From positions 744,001 through 808,000 of the forward strand of contig JAGGDC010000001.1 of the NCBI GenBank assembly GCA_020809425.1: a stretch of 64,000 bases of DNA, written 5' to 3'. The stretch comes from Candidatus Synoicihabitans palmerolidicus. Lineage in GTDB: Bacteria > Verrucomicrobiota > Verrucomicrobiia > Opitutales > Opitutaceae. A model generated the notes under the pieces. It worked only from the letters and a program-made list of their open reading frames with translations. It made no database searches and was not told the origin of the DNA. The translations under genes and the position numbers were made by a program. Below, in pieces: positions 20,694-30,598 of this stretch (position 1 is the stretch's first letter; the number at the start of each line of letters is the position of its first letter).

Positions 20694-21650
20694 ATGCTGC
20701 ATTTTGTGCCTTCTTATTTTGAGCTCCTGTTGTTGATTGTGCCGGTGTTTGCGCTGATTGCGTTGGGGTCGGGGGCGCGGTTGGCGGGGTGGCTGACAAC
20801 GGGGGCGGATGCGAGTTTGATGAAGTTGGTGGTGAATCTCCTGTATCCGGCGTTGATTTTTCGGGCGGTGTTGGGGAATCCCGCGTTGGCGGACGCGCGC
20901 AATGTGTTTTGGCCGCCGTTGGTCGGGTTTGGTACGATGGCCGGAGGGATTGTGGCGTCGTTGTGGATCGGGCGATGGTTGGGATATTCGCGAGGTTTGG
21001 GGCTGCGGACTTTTGCGTTTGCGGTGGGGATTTATAACTATGGATACATCCCGATTCCGTTGATGCAGGAGCTGTGGGGACAGGACAGTATCGGGGTGCT
21101 TTTGGTGCATAACGTCGGCTGTGAGGCGGCGGTGTGGACCGTGGGCGTGCTGGTGGTTTCGGGGGTTTCACTGCGCCAAGGTTGGCGGAAGCTCATCAGT
21201 GGACCGTTGATTGCCCTGATGTTGGCGGCGGCGGGCAACGTTGTCGGGCTAGATCAAGTGATGCCTGAAGTCGCGGACCGAGTGTTGGCGGCGACCGGAG
21301 CGTGTGCGATCCCGATGGGATTGATCCTGATCGGGGCGACGTTGACGGAGTATTTGAGCAAACCCTCGCAGTTGTTTTCGAAGCACGTCACACTAGCGGC
21401 GTGCGCCCTGCGGTTGGGGGTGTTTCCGGTGATTATCTTGGGATTGGCGAAGGTGTTGCCGATCAGCGTCGAGTTGAAGCAAGTGATGGTGGTGCATGCG
21501 GCGATGCCGGCGGGAATCGTACCGATACTGATCGCCAAGCATTACGGAGGGCAGCCCTTGACGGCGGTGCAGGTGGTGTTGGGGACGACGGCGGTGGGGG
21601 TATTGGTGATCCCGTTGTGGTTGAAGTTGGGGATGGGGTGGGTGCTGTAA
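20694..21650 (+). CDS. AEC-family transporter (intact copy)
   Basis: This is an intact 318-residue inner-membrane carrier of the auxin-efflux-carrier family, with ten hydrophobic segments in two inverted repeats. The core motifs NYGYIPIPLM and the second-repeat CAIPMGLILIGATL are visible, as is the C-terminal HAAMPAGIVPILIAKHYGG. It is related in family but not closely similar in sequence to the interrupted copy at 4094-5010. The transported compound is unknown. Palindrome copy 4 follows 5 bp after its stop codon. Confidence 0.88.
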   Translation: MLHFVPSYFELLLLIVPVFALIALGSGARLAGWLTTGADASLMKLVVNLLYPALIFRAVLGNPALADARNVFWPPLVGFGTMAGGIVASLWIGRWLGYSRGLGLRTFAFAVGIYNYGYIPIPLMQELWGQDSIGVLLVHNVGCEAAVWTVGVLVVSGVSLRQGWRKLISGPLIALMLAAAGNVVGLDQVMPEVADRVLAATGACAIPMGLILIGATLTEYLSKPSQLFSKHVTLAACALRLGVFPVIILGLAKVLPISVELKQVMVVHAAMPAGIVPILIAKHYGGQPLTAVQVVLGTTAVGVLVIPLWLKLGMGWVL

Positions 21651-21655
21651 GGGCA

Positions 21656-21680
21656 GTTTGTCACGTATTACGTGACAAAC
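21656..21680. repeat. Palindromic repeat copy 4 (C/G version)
   Basis: This is a perfect 25-bp dyad: G-TTTGTCACGTA, central T, TACGTGACAAA-C. It lies between the AEC carrier and the TerC gene. Its core is identical to copy 1. Confidence 0.85.
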
Positions 21681-21743
21681 TCGATGGGGTGGGGGCGTCA
21701 TTGTGGGTTGCGCAAAGGGGAATGGGGGTTGGGATGGCGGACT

Positions 21744-22502
21744 ATGGAGTGGATCGCCGACCCTCAGATTTGGCTCTCATTGTTTACGCTGACCGCGCTG
21801 GAGGTGGTGCTGGGCATTGATAACATCATCTTCATTTCGATTCTGGCGGGGAAACTGCCGGCGGAGCAGCAGGACAAGGCGAGACAGGTGGGGCTGATGC
21901 TGGCACTCGTTACGCGGATTCTGCTGTTGATGAGCATCTCATGGTTGATGGGGCTGACTAAACCGTGGTTCACCGTGCCAGTGCTCAATCACGCGGTTTC
22001 GGGTAAGGGTAAGGATCTCATTCTACTCATCGGCGGGCTGTTCCTCATCGGGAAAAGCGTTTTCGAGATTCACGAAAAGCTGGAGGGCGAAGACGGCCAT
22101 GCGACCGCCTCGCTCGGTCGCGTGACCTTTCGCGCGGTGGTGATTCAGATCCTGCTGCTCGACATCGTGTTCTCGCTCGACTAGGTGATCACTGCGGTGG
22201 GCATGGCGGATCACCTGCCGGTGATGATTGCGGCGGTGATCATTGCGATGGGCATCATGTTATGGGCGGCGAAATCGATCAGTGATTTCGTGAACCGTCA
22301 CCCAACGCTCAAGATGCTGGCGCTTAGTTTCCTCATCCTCATTGGCGTGATGTTGGTGGGTGAGAGTCTGGGTCACCACATCCCGAAGGGTTACATTTAC
22401 TTCGCCATGGCGTTCTCGTTTGGGGTCGAGATGCTGAACCTGCGGATGCGGGCGGCAAAGAACGCGAAGCAACCGGTGGAGCTGAATCAGCCGTATCGGT
22501 GA
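21744..22502 (+). pseudogene. TerC-family integral membrane protein with one in-frame amber codon
   Basis: This is a ~250-residue TerC/Alx-type membrane protein. Family members are linked to tellurite resistance and to manganese export coupled to protein secretion. It has about seven helices, with the metal-site motifs LEVVLGIDNIIFISIL and, in the second half, DIVFSLD followed by VITAVGMA. A TAG at 22182-22184 sits exactly where family members have Ser in LDSVITAVG, one base away from TCG. Both sides are in the same frame and full length. The chosen ATG at 21744 follows a Met-Glu-Trp start typical of the family. Confidence 0.85.
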
Positions 22503-22573
22503 AGCAGAACGGACAGGTGCGGTTTTAACAGGAGGGAACGGAGGGCAACAGAGAGGTCAGCCTGCTGCCTTTA

Positions 22574-22680
22574 TTTTACAGAACGAAACGAAAGTTGACC
22601 AAGCAGTCAGCCTTGAGGTTTCGCTGCCCTCAGCAGCCTGCCGAATAGTGGCTTCGTTTCTCTTTGTTTTTTCTGTAAAA
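22574..22680. repeat. 107-bp segment bounded by inverted repeats (possible MITE or relic)
   Basis: The outer 10 bp are perfect inverted repeats, TTTTACAGAA and TTCTGTAAAA. The next ~15 bp match imperfectly (GAAACGAA against TTCGTTTC). The segment lies in a 180-bp gap between TerC and the fragment at 22681-22910. No target duplication is obvious. Confidence 0.4.
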
Positions 22681-22910
22681 TTACGCGCGGGTTCGGACTT
22701 TGATCGCCCACTCGCAGTAGGTCGATGAAGTTGCGGGCATTGTTGGTCTGATCGATCTGGCCGGCACTGTTTGATTCCACCTGGCCGTTAAGCTCGGCAA
22801 TTTCCGGTTTCGACTTTTGAATGAAGTGATCAGCAGAGACGCTGGAATTGGCCGCCAGCCAGTCGGAGTCTGCACCTATCTTGTCTCGAAAGCGATGAGC
22901 GAACCCCTAT
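22681..22910 (-). pseudogene. Unrecognised C-terminal gene fragment
   Basis: On the minus strand a 70-75 codon stretch reads as plausible protein (for example DWLAANSSVSADHFIQKSKP, then QIDQTNNARNFID). With one frame change it ends in YCEWAIKVRTRA and a TAA. There is no start codon and no family I can name. It lies just downstream of the truncated MFS gene, so it may be the remaining end of a neighbouring sugar-locus gene after a deletion. Confidence 0.35.
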
Positions 22911-22961
22911 CCCTGCTAACATGTTGTCCGTTCCCTTCCGACTGAGTCGTCGCGCCTGTGG

Positions 22962-23378
22962 TTACAATTCCCTCTGGCTATCTTGGCTGGGCGTAATTTG
23001 CGTGCTGGCGAGGGCGAAGATGAACGTGCCCCAAAACAGGTAGTTGTAGACCGCGCTAATCTCCATGCCGACGGAAGGCGCGAGCGTGACGACGGCGGAG
23101 ATCATGTGCAGGGCAAATGCGACTACGACGAGTTTGCCGTAGCCGATCTTGTCAACCACGAGCCCGCCCGCGAAAATACCGAAACAGAACCCCGTGAAGC
23201 CGGCGCCGCCGATGACCCCGAGCTGCGTGGCGGGGAAACCGAACTCGGTGCCCCAGTTGTCCAGCATACCGCCGCGGATGGCAAAACCGGTGGCGAGAAT
23301 AGCGGTGAAGCCGGCGTAGAGCAGACGCTTCGCGGTGGCAGGGGAAACCGACGCGGCGGTGAGGTTGAAGTCACTCAT
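22962..23378 (-). pseudogene. Major facilitator superfamily transporter, N-terminal fragment
   Basis: Only the first ~130 residues remain of an MFS permease: four membrane helices with the inter-helix motif [18 protein letters not shown] (motif A position) and helix 1 [17 protein letters not shown]. Complete members have ~400 or more residues and twelve helices. After [11 protein letters not shown] the homology ends and the frame runs to a stop at 22962. The IS1380-type element begins 22 bp before its start codon. With the Gfo/Idh/MocA gene on the other side of that element it was probably part of a sugar operon that lost its end. Confidence 0.7.
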
Positions 23379-23400
23379 GGAGGGGGGAGGAGAGCTTAGT

Positions 23401-24930
23401 CGTAACGATGCAGTCGGAAACTGATTTGGGTGTGGATTGAGCGTAATTGCGAAGGGATTTCAGGCTGAGAAGCAGGGGCGGTTGCCGACTGCATCGCAGT
23501 TGGGGAAGGGCGATATGAGCTTGGCCCAGAGCTTTCGCCACCAGTGGCGTTCGCGAGGCGGCACGGCGAGCCTGATCGTGAGGGTGCCTTGTGCCTGGCT
23601 GAGGACTCCGGCGGTCACGAACAGCCAGTAGCGCAGGCTCCCGAGGGTGACTGCCTCGAGCCAGCCTAGTTTGCGTTCGAACAAAACGATCAGGTTGTGC
23701 GTGAGCACGGCCAGACTCAGCGCCGCTTCGGTCGCCCAAAACGCGGCGTAGGCCAAGTCGGGCCGAGCGTAGCCGTGGTCGAGTTCCTTGATCACGTTTT
23801 CGCAGGCGGTCCGTCCGTCGTAGTCGCGCCAGACGGCCAAGGGGGGCGAGCTCAACGCGAGGTTGGTCACCAGCACCTGATACAGGTAACCCGGGCAGTC
23901 GATGAGCAGCTTGCCGCCGGCCCGGCTGGTTTTGTCCTGCACGCGGTGGCGGATGCCGATGAGGCGGGCCGAGGCGGGCCATTCGCCGTCGGGGGGCCCA
24001 GTTCGGCCACCGCGGTGCCGTCGATGTCTGTCGCCCGCCAGCGGGTTTCGCCACAGAGCTGGCTTTTCACCGGACGGGTCAGGCGCGCGGCGACGATGAA
24101 CTTCACCCGTAGTTCCTCCCAGAGTGCCAACAAGTCGGCCGGGCAAAAACCGGCGTCGGCGCGCACCACGCGCAGGCGCACATGCGTGGGCAGGTTGCCC
24201 CACAGCTCCCGGAAGAAGCCGAGTGCATGGTTGGCGCAGGCGGTGTCGCCAGGTCGCAGCCAAAACCCCGCCACCATGCGCACTTCGCTCAAGATCGCCA
24301 ACAGGGGATGCAGACACGGCTTGATGCCCACGCGGGTGTAGTCGACCTTGACGCCTTGTTGATAACCGTTCTCGTGTAGCAACCGGGTGGAATCCAGATC
24401 CAGTGCATAGCCTTCCGGGCGGATCGGCAGGCGGTGCAGGCACCACTTGAAAAGGGGTTGGAAGCACGCGAGGTTGGCCCCTGCACTGGTGAAGCCCTGA
24501 AAGAACCGCGAGAGGGTCGACTGGCTCGCCACGCGCTTGATGCCGAGCAGGGGCGGCATCATCGGATCGCGCCTGCCAATAGGCCACATGCGTGAGCTTC
24601 TTGGCCCCGCACAACAGCCCTTGCATGAAGCCGAGCGCCTTGCTCAGCGCGGTGCGCGCATTGTTCGAAGTCGGGGCCGGATGCGGCAGCGCTCTCTCCA
24701 GGGCCTCGCGCCAACCGCTTGACTGCAAAAACGACCAGAACGTCGCCGTGCCTGCGTGCGCGCTGAGTTTCTGGTCGGTAAACTCGATTTGGATAGACCG
24801 GCCCGCGCTCTCAAACTGGATTGCTTCGGTCACCGATTGGTGAGGCGCGTTCTCGTTCCTGCATTGGTTGCTTTTCATTCAACTCCAATCACTTCACCAT
24901 CGATGACTCTTTTTCCACTGCATCGTTACG
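23401..24930. mobile_element. IS1380-type insertion sequence, 1530 bp
   Basis: The terminal inverted repeats match at 18 of 20 positions (left CGTAACGATGCAGTCGGAAA at 23401-23420, the reverse complement at 24911-24930). Between them lies one transposase gene that reads on the minus strand. No clear direct repeat flanks the element. It separates the MFS fragment from the Gfo/Idh/MocA gene. Confidence 0.8.
23460..24878 (-). pseudogene. IS1380-family DDE transposase, frameshifted twice
   Basis: This is a ~472-codon transposase of the DDE group 1/IS1380 type. The N-terminal part has the family's SAHAGTATFWSFLQSSGW region. Catalytic blocks are seen in the middle frame as YALDLDSTRLLHENGY and RVVRADAGFCPADL, and the C-terminal block with the Glu is GRTACENVIKELDHGY in the outer frame. 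The frame shifts near 24570 and back near 23985, so the coding stretch is open end to end only in pieces. The outer frame is continuously open but not homologous in the middle. Transposition in this copy is therefore doubtful. Confidence 0.82.
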
Positions 24931-25005
24931 GTTAAATAAGAAGTAAGAAATCGGGCAACGGACTTAAGCGAAACCGCCGCGAAGCTCATCTGGCCCGGAA
25001 GGGAC

Positions 25006-26116
25006 TTACGCGAGGGTGAAGGTGGGGAGTTTGACGATCTTGCCACCGCGGAGGGCGGACTGGTGGGCGCAAAGGCCCACGCACGTCCAATTGGCGGATT
25101 TCACCGCGTTGGGGTAGGGATCGCGATCTTTGCGCAAGGCGGTGATGAATTCGTGGACGAGGTGCGGATGCGAACCGCCGTGGCCCGCGCCCTGAGTGAA
25201 GCTGAGGTGAGTGGCCTTGCCGAAATCGTAGACGCCCTGAGTTGTAAAAGAGCGAATGGCCTTGGGCAGGCGCTGGGCGTAGTCGGGCATTGTGCTTTTG
25301 CGCGGAATCTTGGCCTCCGGTTTCTTGGCGGTATGCAGCACGTGGGGCTCGTGTTCGATGAGCGACCACTCGAAGGATTTTTTGGAGCCGTAGACATCGA
25401 TCGATTCGCGGTATTGGCGGGCGGTGTCGAACAGCGAGCGGATGATGCGCGCGGAGAGATCGGAGTCCTTGAATTTTACGTGGCGGTCTCGACTGCGAAA
25501 GGCGACCAGTAGTGCTTTATCAATGACGGACGGATCGTGCCCGAACCGAAACAGGACACGTATTCGGCGGAGGCGTCGGTGAGCGCCAGCATGGTGCCGA
25601 CGCAGTGAGTGGCGTACCACATGGGCGGCAGGCCGGGCCAGTAGTGGGGCCAGCCGTCCATGTCTTGTGGAGGAACTGGATCTTGCCGAGGTCACCCTTG
25701 CGGTAGAGATCCTGCACATGGAGGAACTTGCGGGCGTAGACCACGGTTTCCATCATCATGTATTTCAGGCCGGTCTTGCGCGTGAGTTCCACAATGCGTT
25801 TGCAGTCGGCGACGGAGGTGGCCATCGGCACGGTGCACGCGACGTGTTTGCCGGCCTTGAGGGCTTTGATCGTCTGTTCCGCGTGATCGGGAATGGGGGT
25901 ATTGATGTGAACGGCGTCGATCTCGGGATCGCGCAGCATTTCATCATAGTCGGTGTAGGCCTTGCCGATGTTGAAGGCCTTTGGCAGCGCGCCCATTTTC
26001 TTGGCGTTGCGTTGGCACACAGCCACGAGGCTGGTGTGCGAGTGGGCTTGGTAGATAGGAATGAATTCCGCGCCGAAACCGAGCCCGGCGAGGGCGATAT
26101 TGATACGTGGGGGCAT
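25006..26116 (-). pseudogene. Gfo/Idh/MocA-family NAD(P)-dependent oxidoreductase, frameshifted
   Basis: The product is a ~370-residue sugar or inositol dehydrogenase-like enzyme. The N-terminal Rossmann fold shows INIALAGLGFGAEFIP, then INTPIPDHAEQ and the EKP-like region KHVACTVPMATSVADC, where the usual EKP lysine motif is replaced by TVPM. The C-terminal domain includes MDGWPHYWPGLPPMWYATH and GAGHGGSHPHLVHEF. Frame breaks lie near 25665, where a few residues also seem to be missing, and near 25495. The start at 26116 is supported by MPPRINIALAG. It diverges from the XylR-type regulator, so the pair likely forms a regulated sugar-catabolic unit. Confidence 0.82.
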
Positions 26117-26185
26117 GAGGGAGGGGGTGGACGCATGGGCATCATAGCGGGTCAACCGGGCGGAAAACCATGAGAGGCTACGATT

Positions 26186-26201
26186 AAATATTGAGATATT
26201 T
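26186..26201. promoter_or_regulatory. AT-rich dyad between divergent sugar genes
   Basis: A perfect AAATAT-TGAG-ATATTT dyad lies midway in the 160-bp gap between the oxidoreductase and the XylR-type regulator. Position and symmetry make it a candidate operator or promoter element; nothing further supports it. Confidence 0.35.
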
Positions 26202-26275
26202 CACCTCGTCCGGATTGTCGTTCAACGTCTGGAATGGAAGGCGGAGTAATTTCCATCGTGTCCTCAGATGAGATA

Positions 26276-27461
26276 ATGCGCAAACGATCCTCCCCGTCCG
26301 CTCCCGCTCGTTTACGTGGTCCCCATCAGGTGGCGTTAATTGTCGAAACGTCCAACGCCTACGCGCGCAATTTGCTGCATGGCGTGGTGCGCTACGTGCG
26401 TGAGCACACCCCTTGGTCGCTCTTCTTGGTCGAGCAAAGTCGCGGCGAATCTGCCCCGGAGTGGGTGGCGGGATGGCGGGGTGACGGCATTATCGCCCGC
26501 ATCGAAAATTAGTAGGTGGCCGACGCAGTGCTGGCATCGGGATTGCCGGCGGTCGACCTGAGCGCGGGAAGGTTTGCGCCGGCGCTGCCCTGGGTGGAAA
26601 CGGACGATGTGCAGATCGCGCGCATGGCATTCAATCATCTGGCGGACCGCGGCTTCAAGGCGTTCGCATTTTGTGGAGACGAGCGCTTCATGTGGTCAAC
26701 GGGCGCGCGGAGCCGAATTTGCACGCTTGGTGAAGGCGCGTGGGTGTCGTGGGCACCCTTTGGCCCCGGCAGCACAAGTGCCGGACGTAGCGAAGCAAGT
26801 TGGGAAACTCGAACAGTGGGTGGCGCAATTGCCCAAGCCGATCGGTATTTTTGCATGTTACGATATCCGCGGCCAACAGCTTCTCGATGCGTGTCGAAAT
26901 CTTGGGGTGGCGGTGCCCGAGGAAGTCGCGGTGATTGGGGTGGATGACGACGACCTGTTGTGCCAATTGGCATTTCCGCCGCTGTCGAGCGTGCAACCCA
27001 ACGCGAGACTCACCGGATACACGGCGACGGCCTTGCTCGATGCAATGATGAATGGTGCGGCGCGGGAAGCGGTAGAAGTGCGCATCCCACCGCTTGGCGT
27101 GACGCCTCGGCAATCGACGGACATTTTGGCGGTGAGTGATGCGATCGTGGTGCAGGCTTTGCGCTTCATCCGGGAGCATGCGTGTGATCCGATCGCGGTC
27201 ACTGATGTGCTGGCGCGGGTGCCGGTGTCGCGACGCGTGTTGGAAAAGCGCTTTGAGAAATCGGTCGGCTATTCCCCGCATGCGGAGATCGTTGCCGTTC
27301 GCATGAACCGAGTGAAGGAGCTATTGTTGGAAACGGATATGTCTCTCGAGATGATTGCTGCGCGGACGGGATTTGAGCATCCGGAATACTTGACCGTGAT
27401 GTTCAAACGCGAAGTAGGGGAACCGCCGGGACGGTTTCGGAAACATGCTTTGAGCGGTTAG
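26276..27461 (+). pseudogene. XylR-type AraC-family regulator (LacI-like sensor plus AraC HTH), interrupted
   Basis: This is a ~395-residue transcription factor. The N-terminal LacI/periplasmic-binding-type sensor contains VALIVETSNAYARNLLHGV, GIFACYDIRGQQLLDAC and EEVAVIGVDDDDLLCQL. The C-terminal AraC helix-turn-helix pair contains VSRRVLEKRFEKSVGYSP and LEMIAARTGFEHPEYLTVMF. This architecture is that of XylR-type sugar regulators, common in Verrucomicrobiota. A TAG lies at 26510-26512 and a frame break near 26705. The ATG at 26276 is preferred over 26234 because it directly precedes the sensor. It probably controls the divergent Gfo/Idh/MocA gene. Confidence 0.85.
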
Positions 27462-27991
27462 GAAACGCGCAGGGGAGGTGGGTGATGCAACTGGATCAAT
27501 GCACCCTCCGTTCCTCCCGCATAGCGGTCTTCGGCTTCGTTGATCTGGGCCCGGATGTTCTTTTCCGAGTCATCCGTGCATCGGTTCGTTTGCCGATCGG
27601 ATATTCAGTGCCGATCACAATCACCATGGCGTCCGCTCTCACTCCCCCCGCACTCGCGGCCCGCAATGCCCTCGACTTCACTCCCGCGGACTGCGTGGTG
27701 ATTGCGTCACTGTCCTCGTTTCCTCAGGCGAACAAACTACGTATGGTCTGGGCATGGAAGGACAACCATGGGCGTCGAGGTAGCCTTGAACGGAGGAGCG
27801 CCAGGAGAAGTCGCGGGCCATGCTGTGGCGGGGGATTCGGTGGGCTTCGTCGGGGTGGTCGTAGTCGATATTTTACCTCGTTACGGTTTTTCCGTCGCCG
27901 TGGAACATGCTCGATCTCCTTCGAACTCAGTCAATCCAGTCGCTAAAGAAGGCTCTGCGAGACGGGCATCCGTCGTTACGGGACGTCGCGG
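27462..27991. other. Gap without a convincing intact gene; holds a glycogen synthase relic
   Basis: A plus-strand frame at 27482-27946 is open, but only its middle (MASALTPPALAARNALDF) looks protein-like, and its second half lies antisense to the relic listed separately. I see no promoter or repeat that explains the gap. Confidence 0.4.
27760..27873 (-). pseudogene. Relic of the 3' end of a second glycogen synthase gene
   Basis: On the minus strand this reads DYDHPDEAHRIPRHSMARDF, then SWRSSVQGYLDAHG. It aligns with the C-terminal end of the nearby glycogen synthase (YDRPDEYRQLHRNGMARDFS, then WRASAAKYVEVY at 29110-29215). The DNA is visibly similar too. No more of the gene is recognisable on either side. 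Confidence 0.6.
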
Positions 27992-29041
27992 TCAATGGAT
28001 CCAGCGAATTGCTTCAATCAGCAGATTTTCGATCGGGTCAATCTTCCGACCCACGACGTGCACCGCTGGCAGGGCCAGTGCGATCAAGGCATAGATACAG
28101 GTTCGTTGGCGATATGAGTCGGGATACCAGTCGGGTAGTCGAATCAGTCCCAGCACGGCGCCAGGGATCAGAATGGAGATCGAGCGGCTCATGTCCCATG
28201 CGAGAACGAATGAAATAATCGCCGTCATTCCTCCGACCCCAATCAGCATCGTTTGCCCGATTCTCGAAGCCCGCCATGCTGTTTCGATCAGCGTGATCCA
28301 GGCCGCGCGCAGCCCCATCCATGCCGCGAGCCCCATCATTCCCGCCCGCTGCGCGAATCCCGAAAGGTGGGACGAGATGAAGCTGCGTTCCGCCTCGGCG
28401 GAAAGTGAATTCCCTCCCATGCCGATTCGCAGCACAACAGAGGTCAACAGACTTGCGAGCATCCAGAGATCACGCCAACCCATTGTGTTGGAGGGGCTAA
28501 GGCTGCGAACTACGAGCGCGAAAGGCAAACCAATCAGAAATCGTTCATCCACCCAAGGGGCAGTCAGCCCGGTGAGAATCAATAGGGTACGATGCGGAGA
28601 AAACGATACGACCAAGAGGGCCAGCCACCCCCAGCCATCGTTGACGCCAAACCAGTGCAGCGGCGTGAGGACGGCGGCACTGGTGGTTATGACCAACGTT
28701 CCGGCCAGGACGAAGTCGACCCGATGGGTAACTTTGCGCAAGAGGTGGGCGACATACAGGGAGAAACACAGCATTCCGACGAGAGGAATTGCCAATAGAG
28801 CGAAGCCCCGCAATCCGAGGAAATGAGCCACCAAGGAAGGGGTGAGCCGCCAGCGCATGGCTGTTTCTACATCGGAACGCCACGGATCCTCACATTGTTT
28901 GAGGAAGGTGGTAGGCACGGTCCCACGGAAATGTCCCTGGGGTAGGCGTTTCCATGAGCCACAATCGTGGCGCAAAAATACGACGGTGATGATCAGGGCA
29001 ATGCAGGTGATCCCCAATAAATCGAGCGAGTTGCGCAGCAT
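27992..29041 (-). CDS. Polytopic hypothetical membrane protein
   Basis: This is an intact 349-residue protein with about nine hydrophobic segments (for example LLGITCIALIITVVFL, FALLAIPLVGMLCFSLYV, TLVITTSAAVLTPLHWFG). I recognise no family. The pattern, with a long first loop rich in Arg/Trp and Asp after helix 1 and an HWFGVNDGWGW loop, resembles polymer- or glycan-associated membrane proteins, but this is only an impression. It lies between two glycogen synthase 3' ends on the same strand. Its base composition is less skewed to G than its neighbours, so it may have been acquired together with a duplication. Confidence 0.65.
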   Translation of the reverse strand: MLRNSLDLLGITCIALIITVVFLRHDCGSWKRLPQGHFRGTVPTTFLKQCEDPWRSDVETAMRWRLTPSLVAHFLGLRGFALLAIPLVGMLCFSLYVAHLLRKVTHRVDFVLAGTLVITTSAAVLTPLHWFGVNDGWGWLALLVVSFSPHRTLLILTGLTAPWVDERFLIGLPFALVVRSLSPSNTMGWRDLWMLASLLTSVVLRIGMGGNSLSAEAERSFISSHLSGFAQRAGMMGLAAWMGLRAAWITLIETAWRASRIGQTMLIGVGGMTAIISFVLAWDMSRSISILIPGAVLGLIRLPDWYPDSYRQRTCIYALIALALPAVHVVGRKIDPIENLLIEAIRWIH

Positions 29042-29089
29042 CCGCTCTAGTTGTGGTGTGGACGTGTTGTCACGGGGCCACTCCTTGGG

Positions 29090-30570
29090 TTATCCTCGGC
29101 GGGCCTTTACGGCCCAGCGGTAGACTTCGACGTATTTTGCGGCCGACGCTCGCCAGCTGAAATCACGGGCCATGCCGTTGCGGTGGAGTTGGCGGTATTC
29201 GTCGGGGCGGTCGTAGTCAGTGGCGTTGGCCCAGCCGATGGTGTTGTAGAGGGCGGGAGCGGTGGCGTCCTCGAAGAGGAAGCCGGTGCCGCGGTTTTGG
29301 TCTTCGACAAATTGGTCGACGGTGTCGATCAGGCCGCCGGTGGCGCGAACGATGGGTGGAGTCCCGTAGCGCATGGCGTAGAGTTGGGTGAGGCCGCAGG
29401 GTTCGACGCGGCTCGGCATGACCAAAAAATCGCTGCCGCCCTGGATGAGGCGAGCGAGTTTGCCGTTGAAGCCTACGTGGAGGCCGACGCGTCCGGGGTC
29501 GCGGGCGGCGGATGCGAGCAAGAGACCCTCAAGGTTGGAATCGCCGCTGCCGAGAATAGCGAACTGCACGTGCATGCGGTCGATAATGTAAGGTAGGGCG
29601 GTGGCGAGTAGGTCGAGTCCTTTTTGGGTGGCGAAGCGCGAGACGACGCCGAAGAGGGTGATGTGCGGGTCGATCTCAAGGCCGAGTTGTTTCTGCAGAG
29701 CGGCTTTGCAGACGGATTTGCCGCCAAAATTTTAGGAGGTATAATGAGAGGGCAAGGCCGGGTCGGTACCCGGGTTCCAAGAGGATTTATCGATACCATT
29801 CACGATGCCGAGGAGGTCGGCGGCACGAAAGCGCAGGACGTGATCGAGACCGAAGCCGCCGGCGCCGGTTTTGATTTCCTCGGCATAGGTGGGGCTGACC
29901 GTGGTGATCTTGGTGGAGTGGTAAAGGCCGGCCTTCATCATGTTGACCTTGCCATGGGACTCGGTGCTATCGGGGCGAAATTCGGTGGCCGGCACGTGGG
30001 CGAAGTCGAGGGCGCGGCGATCACAGTAGCCCTGATGCTCGAGGTTATGGGATGGTGAAGACGGTGGCGGCCTGCCCGATAGGGGTGTCGCGCAGGACCG
30101 TATTGAGCAGCAGGGGAATGAAGCCGGTGGTCCAGTCGTGGCAATGGATGACGTCGGGGATCCACTCGAGTTGTTGGCAAAGGGTGAGGGCGCCGCGGCA
30201 AAGGAAAATGAAGCGCAGGTCGTTGTCGGGGTGGTCGCCCCAGGGGCCGGCGTAGACCTCGGCGCGGCCGAAGAATTGTTCGTGGTCGAGGCAATAGATG
30301 GGGACCTCGAAGCCGGGCAGGTGGGACTGCCAAGTGCGGCCCCAGTGGGCGGTGGGGCCCGACATCAACGCCGAGCGGATCATCGAGATAGGCTCAATCG
30401 TCGGAAAGCTTCAGGCTGCTGTAAGCCGGGCAGACCACACGCACATCGTGGCCCATTTTGGCGAGATCCTGGGGCAAGGAGCCGACCATATCGGCGAGCC
30501 CGCCAACTTTGACGAAAGGCTCAACTTCGGGAGAGACGAAGAGGATTTTAAGAGGCGAGATGGCGGCCAT
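29090..30570 (-). pseudogene. glgA: Glycogen synthase (ADP-glucose type), interrupted
   Basis: This ~490-residue glucosyltransferase extends alpha-1,4-glucan from ADP-glucose. The N-terminal substrate motif is [14 protein letters not shown] (family KTGGLADV), then DVIHCHDWTTGFIPL and FTIHNLEHQGY-like sequence across a frame break. The C-terminal half has VSRFATQKGLDLL, FLVMPSRVEPCGLTQLYAMR (sugar-nucleotide Glu site) and RATGGLIDTV. A TGA at 30394-30396 falls on an expected Trp, and a TAA at 29732-29734 replaces a likely Lys before NFGGK. Frame breaks lie near 30350 and 30045. Length and order are otherwise normal. The HAD gene upstream is on the same strand. Confidence 0.88.
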
Positions 30571-30598
30571 GGAAAGGTATGACGTACGATGTCGGATG

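Noticed and set aside
26500-26520. Selenocysteine or pyrrolysine decoding at the XylR TAG
   Set aside because: No insertion element or decoding genes were seen, and the same kind of interruption is frequent elsewhere in the window.
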